Positions 49,501-62,300 of a DNA stretch of 64,000 nt are shown piece after piece. The notes beneath the pieces are model-generated. The model saw nothing but the letters and a program-made list of their open reading frames with translations. It was not told the origin of the DNA and searched no databases. The position numbers and the translations under genes were made by a program. The stretch spans positions 435,936 through 499,935 of the forward strand of contig VXAY01001953.1 of the NCBI GenBank assembly GCA_013399855.1, in the 5' to 3' direction. The first letter of the stretch is position 1; each line of letters begins with the position of its first letter. Source of the stretch: Oxyruncus cristatus (taxonomy: Eukaryota > Chordata > Aves > Passeriformes > Cotingidae).

Positions 49501-52500
49501 TGATTAACAAAAGTGAAGATGTAACTTTAGAGGTTCTTTGAATTCCAGGTGACTTCATACACTGCAAGACAATATGGCAGAAGAAGTTTATAAGGAATAA
49601 TTCAGTACTGATATTCCAGTAAATACTGAGAAAGAATTTTTGCTCAAGGTTATGAAGCCAGGTACCTTTTTGAAAATAGTCCTGGGTTAACAACTCCAGT
49701 CAGACTTGTTCCACAGACAGTTAGCAAGGACTTTTAAAAGAAAATGCCACCAGTTAACTTTAATTACATAACTTTTGCTCTGAACAGGAAGGAATTCATG
49801 GTCTGTACTGATAACAGCTTAGTCCTCCATCTCTGACAGACTTGAAAGATATTTATACTGCTACAGTGAAGATGAAATATGTACATTATATAAGTTGTAA
49901 AGAGACAGGATACATAAAGAGGAGAATAAGCAAGCATCAATTAACATCTGCTTTCACCTGAGGCGGATGTGGGTTTCACATCTCAGATTTGGTTCCATTT
50001 TAGTGTTCACATATAGGCTTTGTGAGAGACCAGATGCACATTTTGATTGCAAGCAGAGTCTGTCTTTCATGTCTGTGGTACCTAGGAAGGCACTGTTTAA
50101 TGCTGTATGCAGGGAGGAAAATAAAAAAACCTGTGTCTGGAAGTTGTACCTGGAAAGTGAAAGAAAAATACCCATTTCCAGTCTGCAATGTTGCTCCCTG
50201 TTCCTGTGGTTTTCCACTGAGCTGATCTTTAGGCCCTTTCACAGCTCTGTATGAAATTGTCCTTACAGTTTGCAACTCAATATTTCACCTGCTATTTCTC
50301 TACAGTAACTAATAAAAGCCACAAGAGTGATATCCAGTTGAGCAAGTGTTCTTGAAATGCTAAAATTTGGTTGCGGTGAAATTCAAGGTTTGTATAAATA
50401 TATTCATCCTGAAACTCGGATTCAAATGTTGGTTAATTCAGCATGTTGGATAGTTTTTGTTATATGCATCTCAAAACTGCTGCATAATTTGGCCTGGGAA
50501 GGGAACAGCAGCTAACTGGTGGGTCAGAAGTGAGGTCAGCTGGCAAAATGATGCGGAAACTGGAACAATACCTGCCTGCGGTCGGTTTTGCTCCCGCTGA
50601 TGCTAATGTCCCTCGACATCAGGAGCTCTGAAGTCACCCACAAGTCAAATAACATTAAAAAAACATTGTACACATCTGTATAACACTGTAAACATGACTC
50701 AATTTTATTAACGGAATGTGCTTTATCAATGGAAACAGGAATCTGGATTTGGGGAAAAGGAAATTGCTGTGGGATGGGATGTTTTCTTGGGATGGTGGGA
50801 AGAGAAGTCTCTTCTCTGAGAAGGGTGAGACTCATTCTTGTGGAAGGTCCACACCAGGTGTTTTGGTGAAGTCCTGTGGAAGAATGTGCAGTAATAAAAA
50901 ATTGAGATTCAGTGAACAAACCAGGAGGCAAGGATAGATTTATATCCTTGGCAGCACAGGCCAGTCTCCATATGTTGTTAACATTAGACGGTGAGAGAAA
51001 TTAACTGTGTTGTATGGTATTGCACAGCCTGCATTTTAAGCCTCTCCTGTTTAAAAACAACTTAAAACAAAAGGAAAAGATAAAATGAGCATTTTACTCA
51101 AGTGAGAGCAGATGGCAAAGTTTTCAAGCTCTGGAAGGGAGAGGGAAACTTCTCCATGGCCAGGAAGAGGTGGGACAAGGAGCTCTTCTCAGGGCACCAT
51201 GTCACCACTTTTTGCAGCAGAAGTGTCTAAATCCTCCAACAGTGTACTTTGTGTTGCATTAGCCTACCTTTTTTAGCTAGCCTACTCTGCTTTACTGTGG
51301 TTCAAAGCTGCAGATATTGTGGGCACTAAGTTCCTTGGCAGACGGTCATTACTCCTGATGACACTTGGTTTATTAAGCTGCATTTCCCAGTTCCTGCTTC
51401 AGCAAGTCTTGGGGCCTATAATGTCGTAATCAAACATCTTGATCTTCTTCCTTTCTTATATGTCAGGAAATGTGGGAGTTTATTTTTAATTTTTGTGGTG
51501 TCTAAGTTGCTCTTAGGCCATCTGTCTGCCCAGCTGACACCTCCAGCATTTCCTGGGCTCCAGTGCCAGCAAACAAAGGAGCTGTGATAGACATTGGTGG
51601 GACCTAGAGGCATCCTGCCTGGAGTCCAGAGCCTCCAAATAAAACAGGGAGGATGCTTTTAAAACAATTAGCTCAGGAACTCTGCAGTTCAGCCCTAAGT
51701 TTATTTAATTTATTAAAGATGTGGTCTGACTTGAGTTCCTTAAAAGCCTTAGGTTGTAATTATTTTCTTTTAAGATATGAGCCTTTTCAAGGCTCTGAGA
51801 CAAACAAACCTCACCTCCCATTTTGTCCAAAAATTCTGTCACTAGATCACCTGTCTGGGGAGTCTTCAATTCTCATTTCACCTGCAGGGGATTTTTTAAT
51901 CCATATCCATTTGAAACATGACAATTACCCTGCACCAAAACAGTACCCCCAAGTGACAAGGTGTCTGGGGGCTACTTTCCCAGTCCCTGATGACAACTTT
52001 TTTCTTCCCCAATAAAGATTTATTAGGTCACTGAAATAGCAACATCATTAATGAATTATTTACTGGTTTGCTTTACCTCCCAGCAGAGTGCCCTAACTGA
52101 TAGGCCTTAAAGTAATTTCCCTCTCTCTTTGTTCAATGTATATTTAAGTAATTACTTTATACAAAGGAGTGGAACAGCTCCAAGAGCAGAGCTTGGCAGA
52201 GCAGGGCTGCTTTGTCAGGGCAGGCAGGATCCTCTCCCAAGAGATGACTGCTGAGGATTCCATATCCCAAACCAGTATCACCCAAATCCTGCCTGCAAGC
52301 TGTTGGATAAAAGTGCTCCTGCCTTAATTTTGCAAATGATGCTGAAGCGCAGCCACTTCAACATTTTGTTTGCCGTGAAATAGCTTGGTTGGTTTGGTTT
52401 AGTGTTGGTGAGGACACTGCTCTTAAGTCCCATTTTGCTTTGGAAAAAATGCCTTTTAATTTTTTTCAGTGGTTTTCTTCCAAGACTGAAGTAAAATGAA

Positions 52501-55310
52501 AAAACCCAAGGAATTTATTGACACATCTGTAGCTCGCTGGGCCTTGTAGAGAAAAGGCAGCGAGGAGAATGCAGCTGCAGGTTGATCCCTGCAGGGCAAG
52601 GAGATAGCTTTTCATTTTCATGTCTACCGCAAGATGATGAATTTCAGTACATCTGGAAAACAGTCACGGCTATAGCATCTCTGTTCATCTCTGACTTTCT
52701 GGGCGGTTCATATTGTTGCAGAGCCAGGGAGTTTGGTTGGATTTGTAATCACTTTTACCCAGCCTTACGCTTGGTAAACATTTTGAAAGCTGACTGCAGC
52801 TCCAACTGCTAAAGACTTTATTTTCCAATGTAATCTGAGATCTGAGGCATGTTTTGCAGAAGGGTTGAGCTGTGGGCACTCATGAAATATACAGCAGAGG
52901 CTGCCGTTGCTCGTGCCTGTATTCCTAATTGCTGACAAACCTGGTAGCAACCAAATCACTTTCTAACCTCTGCAAATGAGAAACTAAAATACCAGGCCAG
53001 CCAATTGTTGTGGTATGACTGCAAATAAACTCCAGTGTCCGGGTGATTTTGGGGTGGATTTTCTGGCCTATCAAAATTTTTTAACTGTATTCTAAAGTAC
53101 AGAATCTGAATTTATCAGCAACGTCATCAAAAAAATTGAACCGTTGTCCAGGAAGTCCTTTGTTTACACTAAACCAGCTTTCTTTCAACACTTTGGGTGT
53201 GGATGAAGCATAATATTTATTTCAAGATGGAGATAAAAGTTTACCATTCTCACATAATCTTGTATGTACATCTCTGATGTAAATACCTTCTTATCCCTAA
53301 TGCCTCTGACTGCTGTAATTGTGTATTGCACTATTTATACAACCAGGAAGAGATGAATAAAAAAAAGAAAATATTGTACATCTTTTATATCGGGGCACAC
53401 AAAAGCACTCAAAGCAGAAAATCAGAACCTTTGTGGTTTCTTTAGCAAAGAAAATGACTTCTAAGCACACATATTTTGCTCTTGCCACATAGTTTCTAGC
53501 ACTTATGGTATAGCTTATGTCTAGAGAAGATCAATCGGCTCTTTTCCCTTGTCTCTGTAGTAACAGTATAGCAGAGGGTTGTGGGTTTGGTACTCCCTCT
53601 TTCACCTCACCTGCCTTTGGCTGCAGGCATGGGCTCAGTGCTGCAGCAGCCCTGCGGGCAGTTAATGGCAAAGTGATTGCTGTGGTGAGGAGTTGCTTAG
53701 CAGGCCAGTCCCAACACGGCATACATCTCTCTTACCAAGGATTCTAAACTTGTTGACTTGGGAGAACCCTACTTGCCAGAACAAGATCTTTTTACACACA
53801 GTGAGAACAATCTCCTATTGTCTCCGGGGATAAAATGGTGCCAATAAAAGATAAAAACCCCATGCCAACACAGTGATGCATAAAACTATGTTAACTGCTT
53901 CACCACTATATTTAACTATGAGGTAAAATCTTCTGAGAGGTGTTTTTTTTAATCACACGAGCCCAAATAAATGGAATGTAGCAATTACACTGAAAAAACC
54001 CCCGACGTTACATTCATGACTCCATGCAACTATGAATATTACCATTTTTGTCTGTTCTTATGCCCTGGCTGAGTGTCTGTGTGGTGGGGTAGGAGTGAAG
54101 GCTGAACTGTCCTCTGCTGCCTTTCCAGCTTTGTGGGGCTGCTGTCGGAAGTGAAGCATTCATAGTTTAATTATCCATATCTGGAAAGAAGATGTTCTGA
54201 CACACTTCAGTTATTCATGAGAATGCGCCGTTTCTTGTGCCTCCTCTCATGGTACTTCCTCCCTCTATGGAAATGGAGGCTGCCTCAGTTTGCCCTTACT
54301 AGAGCAGCCCAGCTGCCTGAGGGTACCTGTCTAGTGTAGCTGGCAATTTTCAGGGAATGGAAGGAGACTGGGGATGGGTCTTATCTAAGACATGCACTGA
54401 GTAAAAAACTGTGTAAGCTGGGTCTGCTATTTCTGACTCTCCCCTCTCAGCTGAATGCCCTGAAGATGAGCCTATAGAGTTTCCTCTGTCCTTGACTCCT
54501 CCTCCAGCTCACATTCTTGATGTCCTGTCCTGCCAGGTAAGGTGTCCAGGGGGCAGGGCAGTCCATTGGCAAGGTACTTCTTTGTGCCATGGGCTCATTA
54601 GGCAGGCTTGTAGGTGAAGCCTGAAACCCCTTCTTCAGAGACATTGTGCGCATAGGGTATGAGAGCTACACCCAGAAGAGACCCTGGATGCCTCTATTTC
54701 AAGAGGCAGAGCATCTTGCCTTCCCAGGTCTGTTATATTCAGTAGTATAGGTAAGGTGTGCAGGAGATGAAGCAGGAGCTTTCAGAGCCTGTGTGGAAAA
54801 TGGGTGCCTCTTCACAGAGAGGAGTGTGCTCAAGATAAGGGGCTCTGGAAGCTCCCAGGGTCACCAGGAAGGCTCTGAGGGAGTTAGGATCCTCAGGCTT
54901 TGGTGCTGCTCTCCACTATAAGCTTTCAGAATCCTTTGACTACTTGGACACAGGTAATTTCAAGGAGAATTTGGTGATGTGAATCTTGCTCTGTACCTTC
55001 GCCTGATTTTCCCTACACAAATTGATGACTGCTGATAGTTTTGAAACCAATCTGCTGCTTTTCCTTTGATCTCCAGTTGTTCTTCCTATCCTGCTCAAGA
55101 CCACTTTTTAAGTTATCTGGAGGTATTTTTCACGATAATAATACTGGCATTGCCTTTGAGCAGCCCTCAGATTTGCTTAGGGGTGGTTTACCTTGAATCG
55201 TTCCAGCCCTTTCTTCTCTTTCTATTCCCCCCTCTACCCTGCTCCAACTTCCCTTCACTAGGCTCAAATAACATAGCTCCTAAAGATCAGGTAGAGAAGC
55301 AGTTTATATT

Positions 55311-55398
55311 ATGTACGTGTACGATGCATGCATGCATAGTGCACACATACACACAGAGTATCTATTTACATATGTATGTATATATATGCATATATAGA
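55311..55398. repeat. Alternating purine-pyrimidine simple repeat
   Basis: Mixed GTAC, ATGC, CACA and TATA dinucleotide and tetranucleotide units (gatgcatgcatgcat, cacacatacacaca, tatgtatgtatatatatgca). A compound microsatellite, probably length-variable. Confidence 0.8.
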
Positions 55399-57588
55399 GT
55401 ACCACAGAAGAGCTCCAAATGCAGCGCAGCCTCTAGATGCTGCTGCATATAAACAGTGAGCCCCTACTTCAAAATCTCTTTTTTTTTTTAAGTTTGGATG
55501 TGCTCATTGTGGAGAGCTGGCCCCATTACGGGGCTTGCCCTTTTCCATTGATTACATGGCACCAAAATGTAGAATTGAATGCAAGTCTAGGTTCATGCTG
55601 AGAAAACCCTGCTAACCTCAGGGAGAAAGAATTAGTCGGTTTTGGAATTTTAATTTGGTCCCAACTGTATTTCAGCTTTCTTTCAAAAATCTGAAAGCAT
55701 AACAATCAGGAAAACCGTGCTACATAGATCCATGTCATTGAGTTAAAATGTTTATTTGGAATAAATAAAGGGAAGTGCAAACCACTGCAAACAATCTGGT
55801 TGCAGATTGTTGTCAGAATTATATACAAACTTGTATACATTTTCGTTTCCTTCCTTCCCAAGATAAATTATTCCTTAAGCTTCTCCTGGGGAGCACATGT
55901 GTCTCTGGAATTTCAGGAGACTAAAATGTGTGGAAATGCAACATGTGTAATCAGAATTACATCTGGTTATGTACTTCTTGACTCCAGTGTGGCTCAGTCC
56001 CTTGCTTCCCAACAATGTTTAGATTAAGCCCTCCACGATGAAAATTGATTCTCTTTGTGTGTCTGAATTTGCAGCCATGAGAATTTAAAAAAAAAAAAAA
56101 AAGAAAAAGGGGCAAGAAAGACTTTTTCTAGTGTAATCTTTTCCTGTATGGCTCTACGGCTTTTTTTAATTGGTGAAATCAGCTGTTATAACAGAGGCAG
56201 CATCATAAATAATAAGCAGCAATAGGCAGCAAGCTGTCCAACTAAGAGCTTCTTTCTCACGCTATTTCCTGCAGAGTCAGATTGTATGAATGCCTGCAAA
56301 TATGTAAACTTGGGGCAGTATTTGAACATCCCTATTACCTTTCTGAGCTTTAGATCCAGCTCTTTGATTTGTTCTCTCAAGCTCCTTAAAGCTCCTTCTC
56401 TGCCAGTTTGGATGATGTGTAGGAGTCTGTGATGAATACGCTCATTATCTAATACAAAGTGGCATAAAACACTCATGCCATGAACTCCGCCACACAGCTA
56501 TACCCTGCTGCAATTCTCTGATTCATGCTGTACGAGATTAATAGCATTTATGTTATTCATATATCTTGGTTGACCTTGATCTGTTAGAAACTCCCTCCTT
56601 TTTATCTCTGTCCCATACTGGGGAGGTTTTGTCCCACATTAACAATGGAACTTTTGTACTTCAAAGCACATTCCCCCCACACCCAACATCCTGAGTTTTA
56701 ATTTTCCTTACATATATAATATCTGTTCCCTTCTCTTTCCCTCTCATATTCTTACCTATGTTTAATGGGCTGATACTATCTCAGGAGCTGTAAGCTTTTA
56801 TTTTATTTTTTTTACATATCATAGTAAGTTAACTCTTTGAAATCTAATTGCAGATTAGATTTCTATTTCTTCTACTGGAAGAAATAGAAAAATGTTCTAA
56901 GGATAAACAATATTTGTAGCTTTTCTCTGTGGCATTTGTAGGGCAAATACTGTAATTTCAACTGTGACAATACATAAGAAGAGGTGTGTATGGGGAAAAG
57001 ATGATATAGAGTTTTGAATAAGAAAAAAAAGGGTCACATAGTTATAGATGTGATTTTTCAGAATGCTATGGTTCCTGAGTTTCTCCTTGGGCGTATTACA
57101 AAACTGAAGCATGTTCCTGCCTCTTGTGTTGTCCTGTGCTCAGAGGGATGAATTGCTCCCCATGATCCCCACATCTTCTCCCTGCTGCAGCACAAGCCTC
57201 CCTGCTCATGGTGATGTGAAAGAACCTTTGTCTGTGAGAAAATCTGGGCTGTGTAGAAGAAAAATGTCCTGTTGAAATTAGGTGTCTGTGGTCTTATATG
57301 TTTTCCATCAATGGATCACCCTTTGCTGGTTGCAGCCTCCCACCACTACTGGTGATGCACAAGTCGAGGGGTAGGCAGGACTGTGGCTGGGAGGAGCCAT
57401 CCCCTGCAGATGAGAAACCATCTTCTCCATCCCTTGTCACATCAGCAGTGCCTTGGGAACAGTTTGCTGCCATGCTGGTGGGGAAGGAGCTCTGGGTGGG
57501 CCCAATAGCTCTTCTCTCAGCTGAGGGGAGCGGGAGCTAACAAGGTTCTGGGCAGGACGTGCACAGGAAGAGACAGAGGGACAGCAGA

Positions 57589-57603
57589 GGGTTAGGGTTA
57601 GGG
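57589..57603 (+). repeat. Short interstitial telomere-like repeat
   Basis: GGGTTAGGGTTAGGG, two and a half copies of TTAGGG, within a purine-rich G-rich segment. Could form a weak G-quadruplex with neighbouring G runs. May be coincidence. Confidence 0.5.
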
Positions 57604-59350
57604 ACAGCACAGCTGGGCAGGGGCTTTTGGCAGTGCAGCGGAGCAAGGGAGTGCAGAGGAGCGCAGAAACAGATGCAGAGGGAAGGCAAGATAAGGACAA
57701 GATCAAAAGTGGGATATGGTGACAAGCCTGAATGTCAGTCCAGTGAAAATAAGAACAGAGCCCCTGCATACAGTGCCAGGGGAGGTGCTGCCTGTAGCAC
57801 TGGTGCCAGCCTCACACCTCAGAGTCATGTCTCTGCTGTGCCCTGAACATCCTGTGTCCTTACTGTCCCTCCTGGACATCTTGCACCATAGCTGGAAGTG
57901 GGATCCAGTTCTGTCTGCGTCCCAGTCTGTCAATTGCTGTGACACTGTGACAGGTGAGCAGCTACCGCCTCCCTCCTTTTTCTTTTCCTCAGCACATGCT
58001 AAAACTGAGACCTGTCAAAATAGGTATATGCCTGCATTCAACAACTGCAACTGGCAAGAACCATGTGATTCTTAGACTTATAACAATTTTCCAGTGTATT
58101 TATTTATTTGCATCTCCCTCCAACTTGTGATTGGTGGCTTCTTAATTTTTATTTTTCCAGCAGCTTTCTGGAAGGCTGGATTAGAAATGTAATAGTGAAA
58201 ACCACTGATCTGGAAATACATACAAACCATGAGCTAGCTGCAGGGAGAAGCAATGTCTTTTATTTAGACATATTGATACCGCTGAAAAAATAGACAACTT
58301 CCACATATAGTAACTCAGCTTTAGGTCATAAAATCTTGTCTTTTTTTTTTCTCTTCAGTATTTAGGACCAATAAAAGATAAGATGTTTCCTTCCAGATTC
58401 TTCCTTACTTATGTTCCTAGACCATCATCACTCCAACAGCACTTATCAGTAAATATTTGTGGCCAGAGCTGTGCTGCTTGGAGTGGTTTCTCCCTCCAGC
58501 TCCCTCCCTTCCCAGCTGTTGTCTCCTCATTGCCCCGCTGCTGCTGGCCTACAGCCCCCGTGCTGAGTGGCACAGCCCCAGGAGCAGAGAGATGTCTGGC
58601 TCCGCTGTGTGTCCCTAATGTTGCATTCATTCATAGGTCTGCTTGTAGAGGGTTTGATGAAGGGGAAATAAAACAATTGTATTTAACGCAGAGTAAATAG
58701 AGCAGATCCTACCACCCTTTCTCTGCAATGTATGGTGAGTTCTGCATGTTTTTTCTTGCTCTTTTACTGTTTTTTTTTACAGTACATGAATTACCATGAA
58801 TCAGAGGCGTTAAAGCAGACAGTGCTCTAAAATGCTTATGAATTTTCCTCATGCTCATGCTGTTGTTGCCCAGGCCTGAAGAATGTTAAGATCTGTCTAT
58901 GTTATAATGCACTGAATTAGCTAAGGGAGAAAAAAGGAGAAAGCAAGATAATTTTTTCTAATCTCTACTTTAATCCTGCCAAAAAAACCCCTGACACTTT
59001 CTAATAGAATTCTTAAGTGATAACAGCCTTATCGGTATTTGGCCATGGGTTAACTATGCTGTACCTGTGTTAAAGGAAAGCTCTTGTTTACTCTGGGTTT
59101 GTGACAGAGCATATACTACTTTCATGGGATTAGAAGCCTGTATACTCTGGCCTTGTGAAATTGTTTTGCTTTCTCAGCATGTTCAAACTTCTGGAGGAAG
59201 TGAAGGACTTCCTCTATGAAGGGCTGTGCTTACTTCATTTCTTTGTGCTCCAAATACTGAGACAGCAAGTTCCTCAGGACATCTGTTCTTTGTTCCCTTT
59301 GGGTTTATTTATGACATGCATCTGCCTGCCTTTTCCTCTCTGCATTCAGA

Positions 59351-59397
59351 ACTAAGAAGAAAAAAGAAAGGAAAAAAAAAAAAAGAAAGAAAGAAAG
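59351..59397. repeat. Purine-rich (GAAA)n-type simple repeat
   Basis: aactaagaagaaaaaagaaa followed by an A13 run and four GAAA units. A low-complexity tract with no element recognised next to it. Confidence 0.85.
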
Positions 59398-62300
59398 TCT
59401 CGCTGCTGCTACAAAACCATATCCCCTAGTCTTTATTCAGAGATAGACTGATGCTTTAAGGCACAGTTTCACACTAAATTAAATTGCAGGGTGCAGTGCC
59501 AGGAAGTGCATCTGAACATCAGCCGGGTGAATGTCCTTCCCACCATCATCCTTCTGGGTCTGGAAGGAGCTCTGCTGCTTTTTCTTCTTCTTTTTTTTTC
59601 TGTAGACTATAATAAGTAAGCCATGTACCTGTATGGCCAAACATTTTCTAACCTTATGGGCTCCACCAGGCCAGAGCCTATTAAAAGGTTTATTTTCTGG
59701 CTTTTCAAGCCTGAGTTTTTGTCTTACGTTTTCTTTGTGAATTCCCACCAGTGCTACAGCACTCAGATGCCACTTGCAAAGCTGTGCAAAAACAGTCCTT
59801 AAACAGGATGGGGCCTCACCACACTTCGGGCGGGATGAAGCTGTATTGCTGATGTCCTACAGCACCACATAGGACGTTGATTGAAAAGTGGTAAAAACTT
59901 TCTTATTGTGTCTCCTGAAAAATCTGCACTTAAAAACTACATTTTTTTTTTTTTCCTGAAGTAGACATGCAAAAACACAATTTGAGATTCTAGAGTTAGT
60001 TGCTAGGATTTTGGTCTCTCTCGCTCCAAGTTAAACTCATCCCTTAAAGTTCCTCTGTGGTCAGTGATGATGGATTTATCCCACTCAAGAGGAATGGTCT
60101 GAAATAGGGATTCTTCTCTCTTTCCATGGATTCTTCTCTCCCTTCATTCAGGGCTAGCCCAAGCAGTATGCTTAGGCTAGCTGATGATACGTTAAATGCT
60201 TAACATTTAGATAAAAAATTCTACTATGTGCAAACAAAGGTAGTTCTCAGCTGAAGTCAAGGCACCCAGAAAATGCTCAGGTTAGTACAGAAACACTTGC
60301 AACAGTTCCTCAAAACATTCCGCAGCACAAAGCAACACATGGGACTTCTTTAAAAGCTGGATGGTGCTTCTACCTTTAATATATGTGACAGTTTTTACTC
60401 ATCAAAACTAAGTGCTGATTCCCAGCATAACATAAGAAGATGCAATGGAAGAGTGGAGGGTGATTATAGCATTTAAACTTAACCTCCAAAAGGAGAAAAT
60501 TAGTCTTCTTTTCAGGTCCATGGGTAAAATAAATAATTTCAATAATTTTATTAAACTGGGGAGGAGATGATTTTGGCCAAACACCTTTCTGATGTAAAGG
60601 GTGACTAAATGCTAAACTAGACTAGAAGACCATGGAAATCTGCCACTAGATGTTTGTGAATAAGAGGTTGAACAAATTTTTGTTTAGTTTATGTAAAGAC
60701 ACAAGATCAGTTGAAGAAAGATGGATCTGCTCTGAAGTTACAGAATGCATTTCCTAACACTGACCTCTGGACACTGAAATCTCCTTCCTACTGCTGCTGC
60801 AAAGGAAGGAGAGTTAAAGCAGAAGTTTGTCTCATATAGAACTGGGAAATGACTGAACTCATGACTCTGGACTAGGGGGAAATTTTAACACTGTGCTAAG
60901 AATGTGCAAATACAGGGGTTAGAACTCTGAATGGGCACTGCATTACTCAATAAAGACTGATGAAAAGCCATTTGAGTTAATGAGTTATATGACACAAACC
61001 TGGAAAGCAGGCAGCCAAGCCCAGTCTGATATGAATTTGTGAACTTGGTAAAACATCTTTCAGAATGAATATATAATAACTAAAGAATTGTAAGAAATTC
61101 CAGGAAATATACTGAAAGGAAGTAGCAGGCAGCATGAGAAAAAACATGATGATATAGTGTTGTGTCTTGCTGTGCATGTACTTGCACATCCCTGCTACTG
61201 TATCCCCTATAACCACCTGCATTTGTTACCTGCTTTGTTTGGGATCTGGACAGGGGCTGTATTTTTAGCTTGACTTCAAACATTGTCAGTGCTTGGCTCA
61301 CTCTCTGAGATGGGCCCTTGCCATTTCTAATAGTCATTTTTTGAGACTGGAAAACCTCATATAGCTTTCTGTTGGAAGATTATGTATTCAGCTTCTACAG
61401 TCATAGGAATGGACTGATTTACATCTACTTGGTGTTAAAGATTTAGGTAAAGCCTTTTGAAAATCTCTTAGTGTTGTTGAGTAGAAACTGGGAAACTTTT
61501 GTAACTGGTACCATATTTCACTATTTCATTTTACCTTGTTTCTTTTATAAGTTCCTTTGAAAAGTGGATCCAGTCTGACATTTAAGATAGGGATGTTGTG
61601 GCAAGGGCTGTGGCTCTGTCTGGAAACACCAATTCCTCTCTGCTTACCACAGTGGGAACCTAGAGGGCCAGTTTGGATTACACATTCACCTTTCTGACTA
61701 CTAACTTTAGATGAGAGGAATCTGTGTCTTTGCCAGTAGTGAAATCAAACCACAAGGGGGGAAGGTCCCAGAAAGCAGATCCACAGAAGTGAGTATAGAG
61801 CGGAAAAACTTTGCTAGCTTTTAGGAAATACTTATGAGATAGTGTGGTTTAGGCACTACTTCTGAAAATGAAACACCCACTTTAAGGTTCCAGAGAAATG
61901 CTTAGTACTGATTGGGATCACAGCTTTGAAACAGCTCCCAGAGCTTGATGCACCTTAGTGCATCTGTTGTCATAAAGGCCAGAAGAACAGAGGAGCCAGG
62001 GTTAAAGTATTTTCTGGATATGCCAGAAATATGAAGCCTTTCTTTCCTTTTTTCACTGCCACTTGTGAGAAATGGTTGGTTTAATGGCAGTCATCCAAGA
62101 CACGGTTCTTGGCTATGAATTCCATGTGGAGGGATGCATACTATGGTTCAGACTTCAGTGCCTACTTTGTTTATAGAGATGTAGAAAGGTATGGCACAAA
62201 ACAAGCTCCCAGGATAGCCTTTGCAGGTAGAGGAGTTTGTAGTATGTGAATTGCCTATCTCGAGATATGAATTGAAGGGCAGCTTGCTTGACACTATCAA

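Noticed and set aside
57437..58075. Overlapping open frames on both strands (110 and 119 codons)
   Set aside because: The region is GC-richer so stops are rarer; no domain or splice context is seen.
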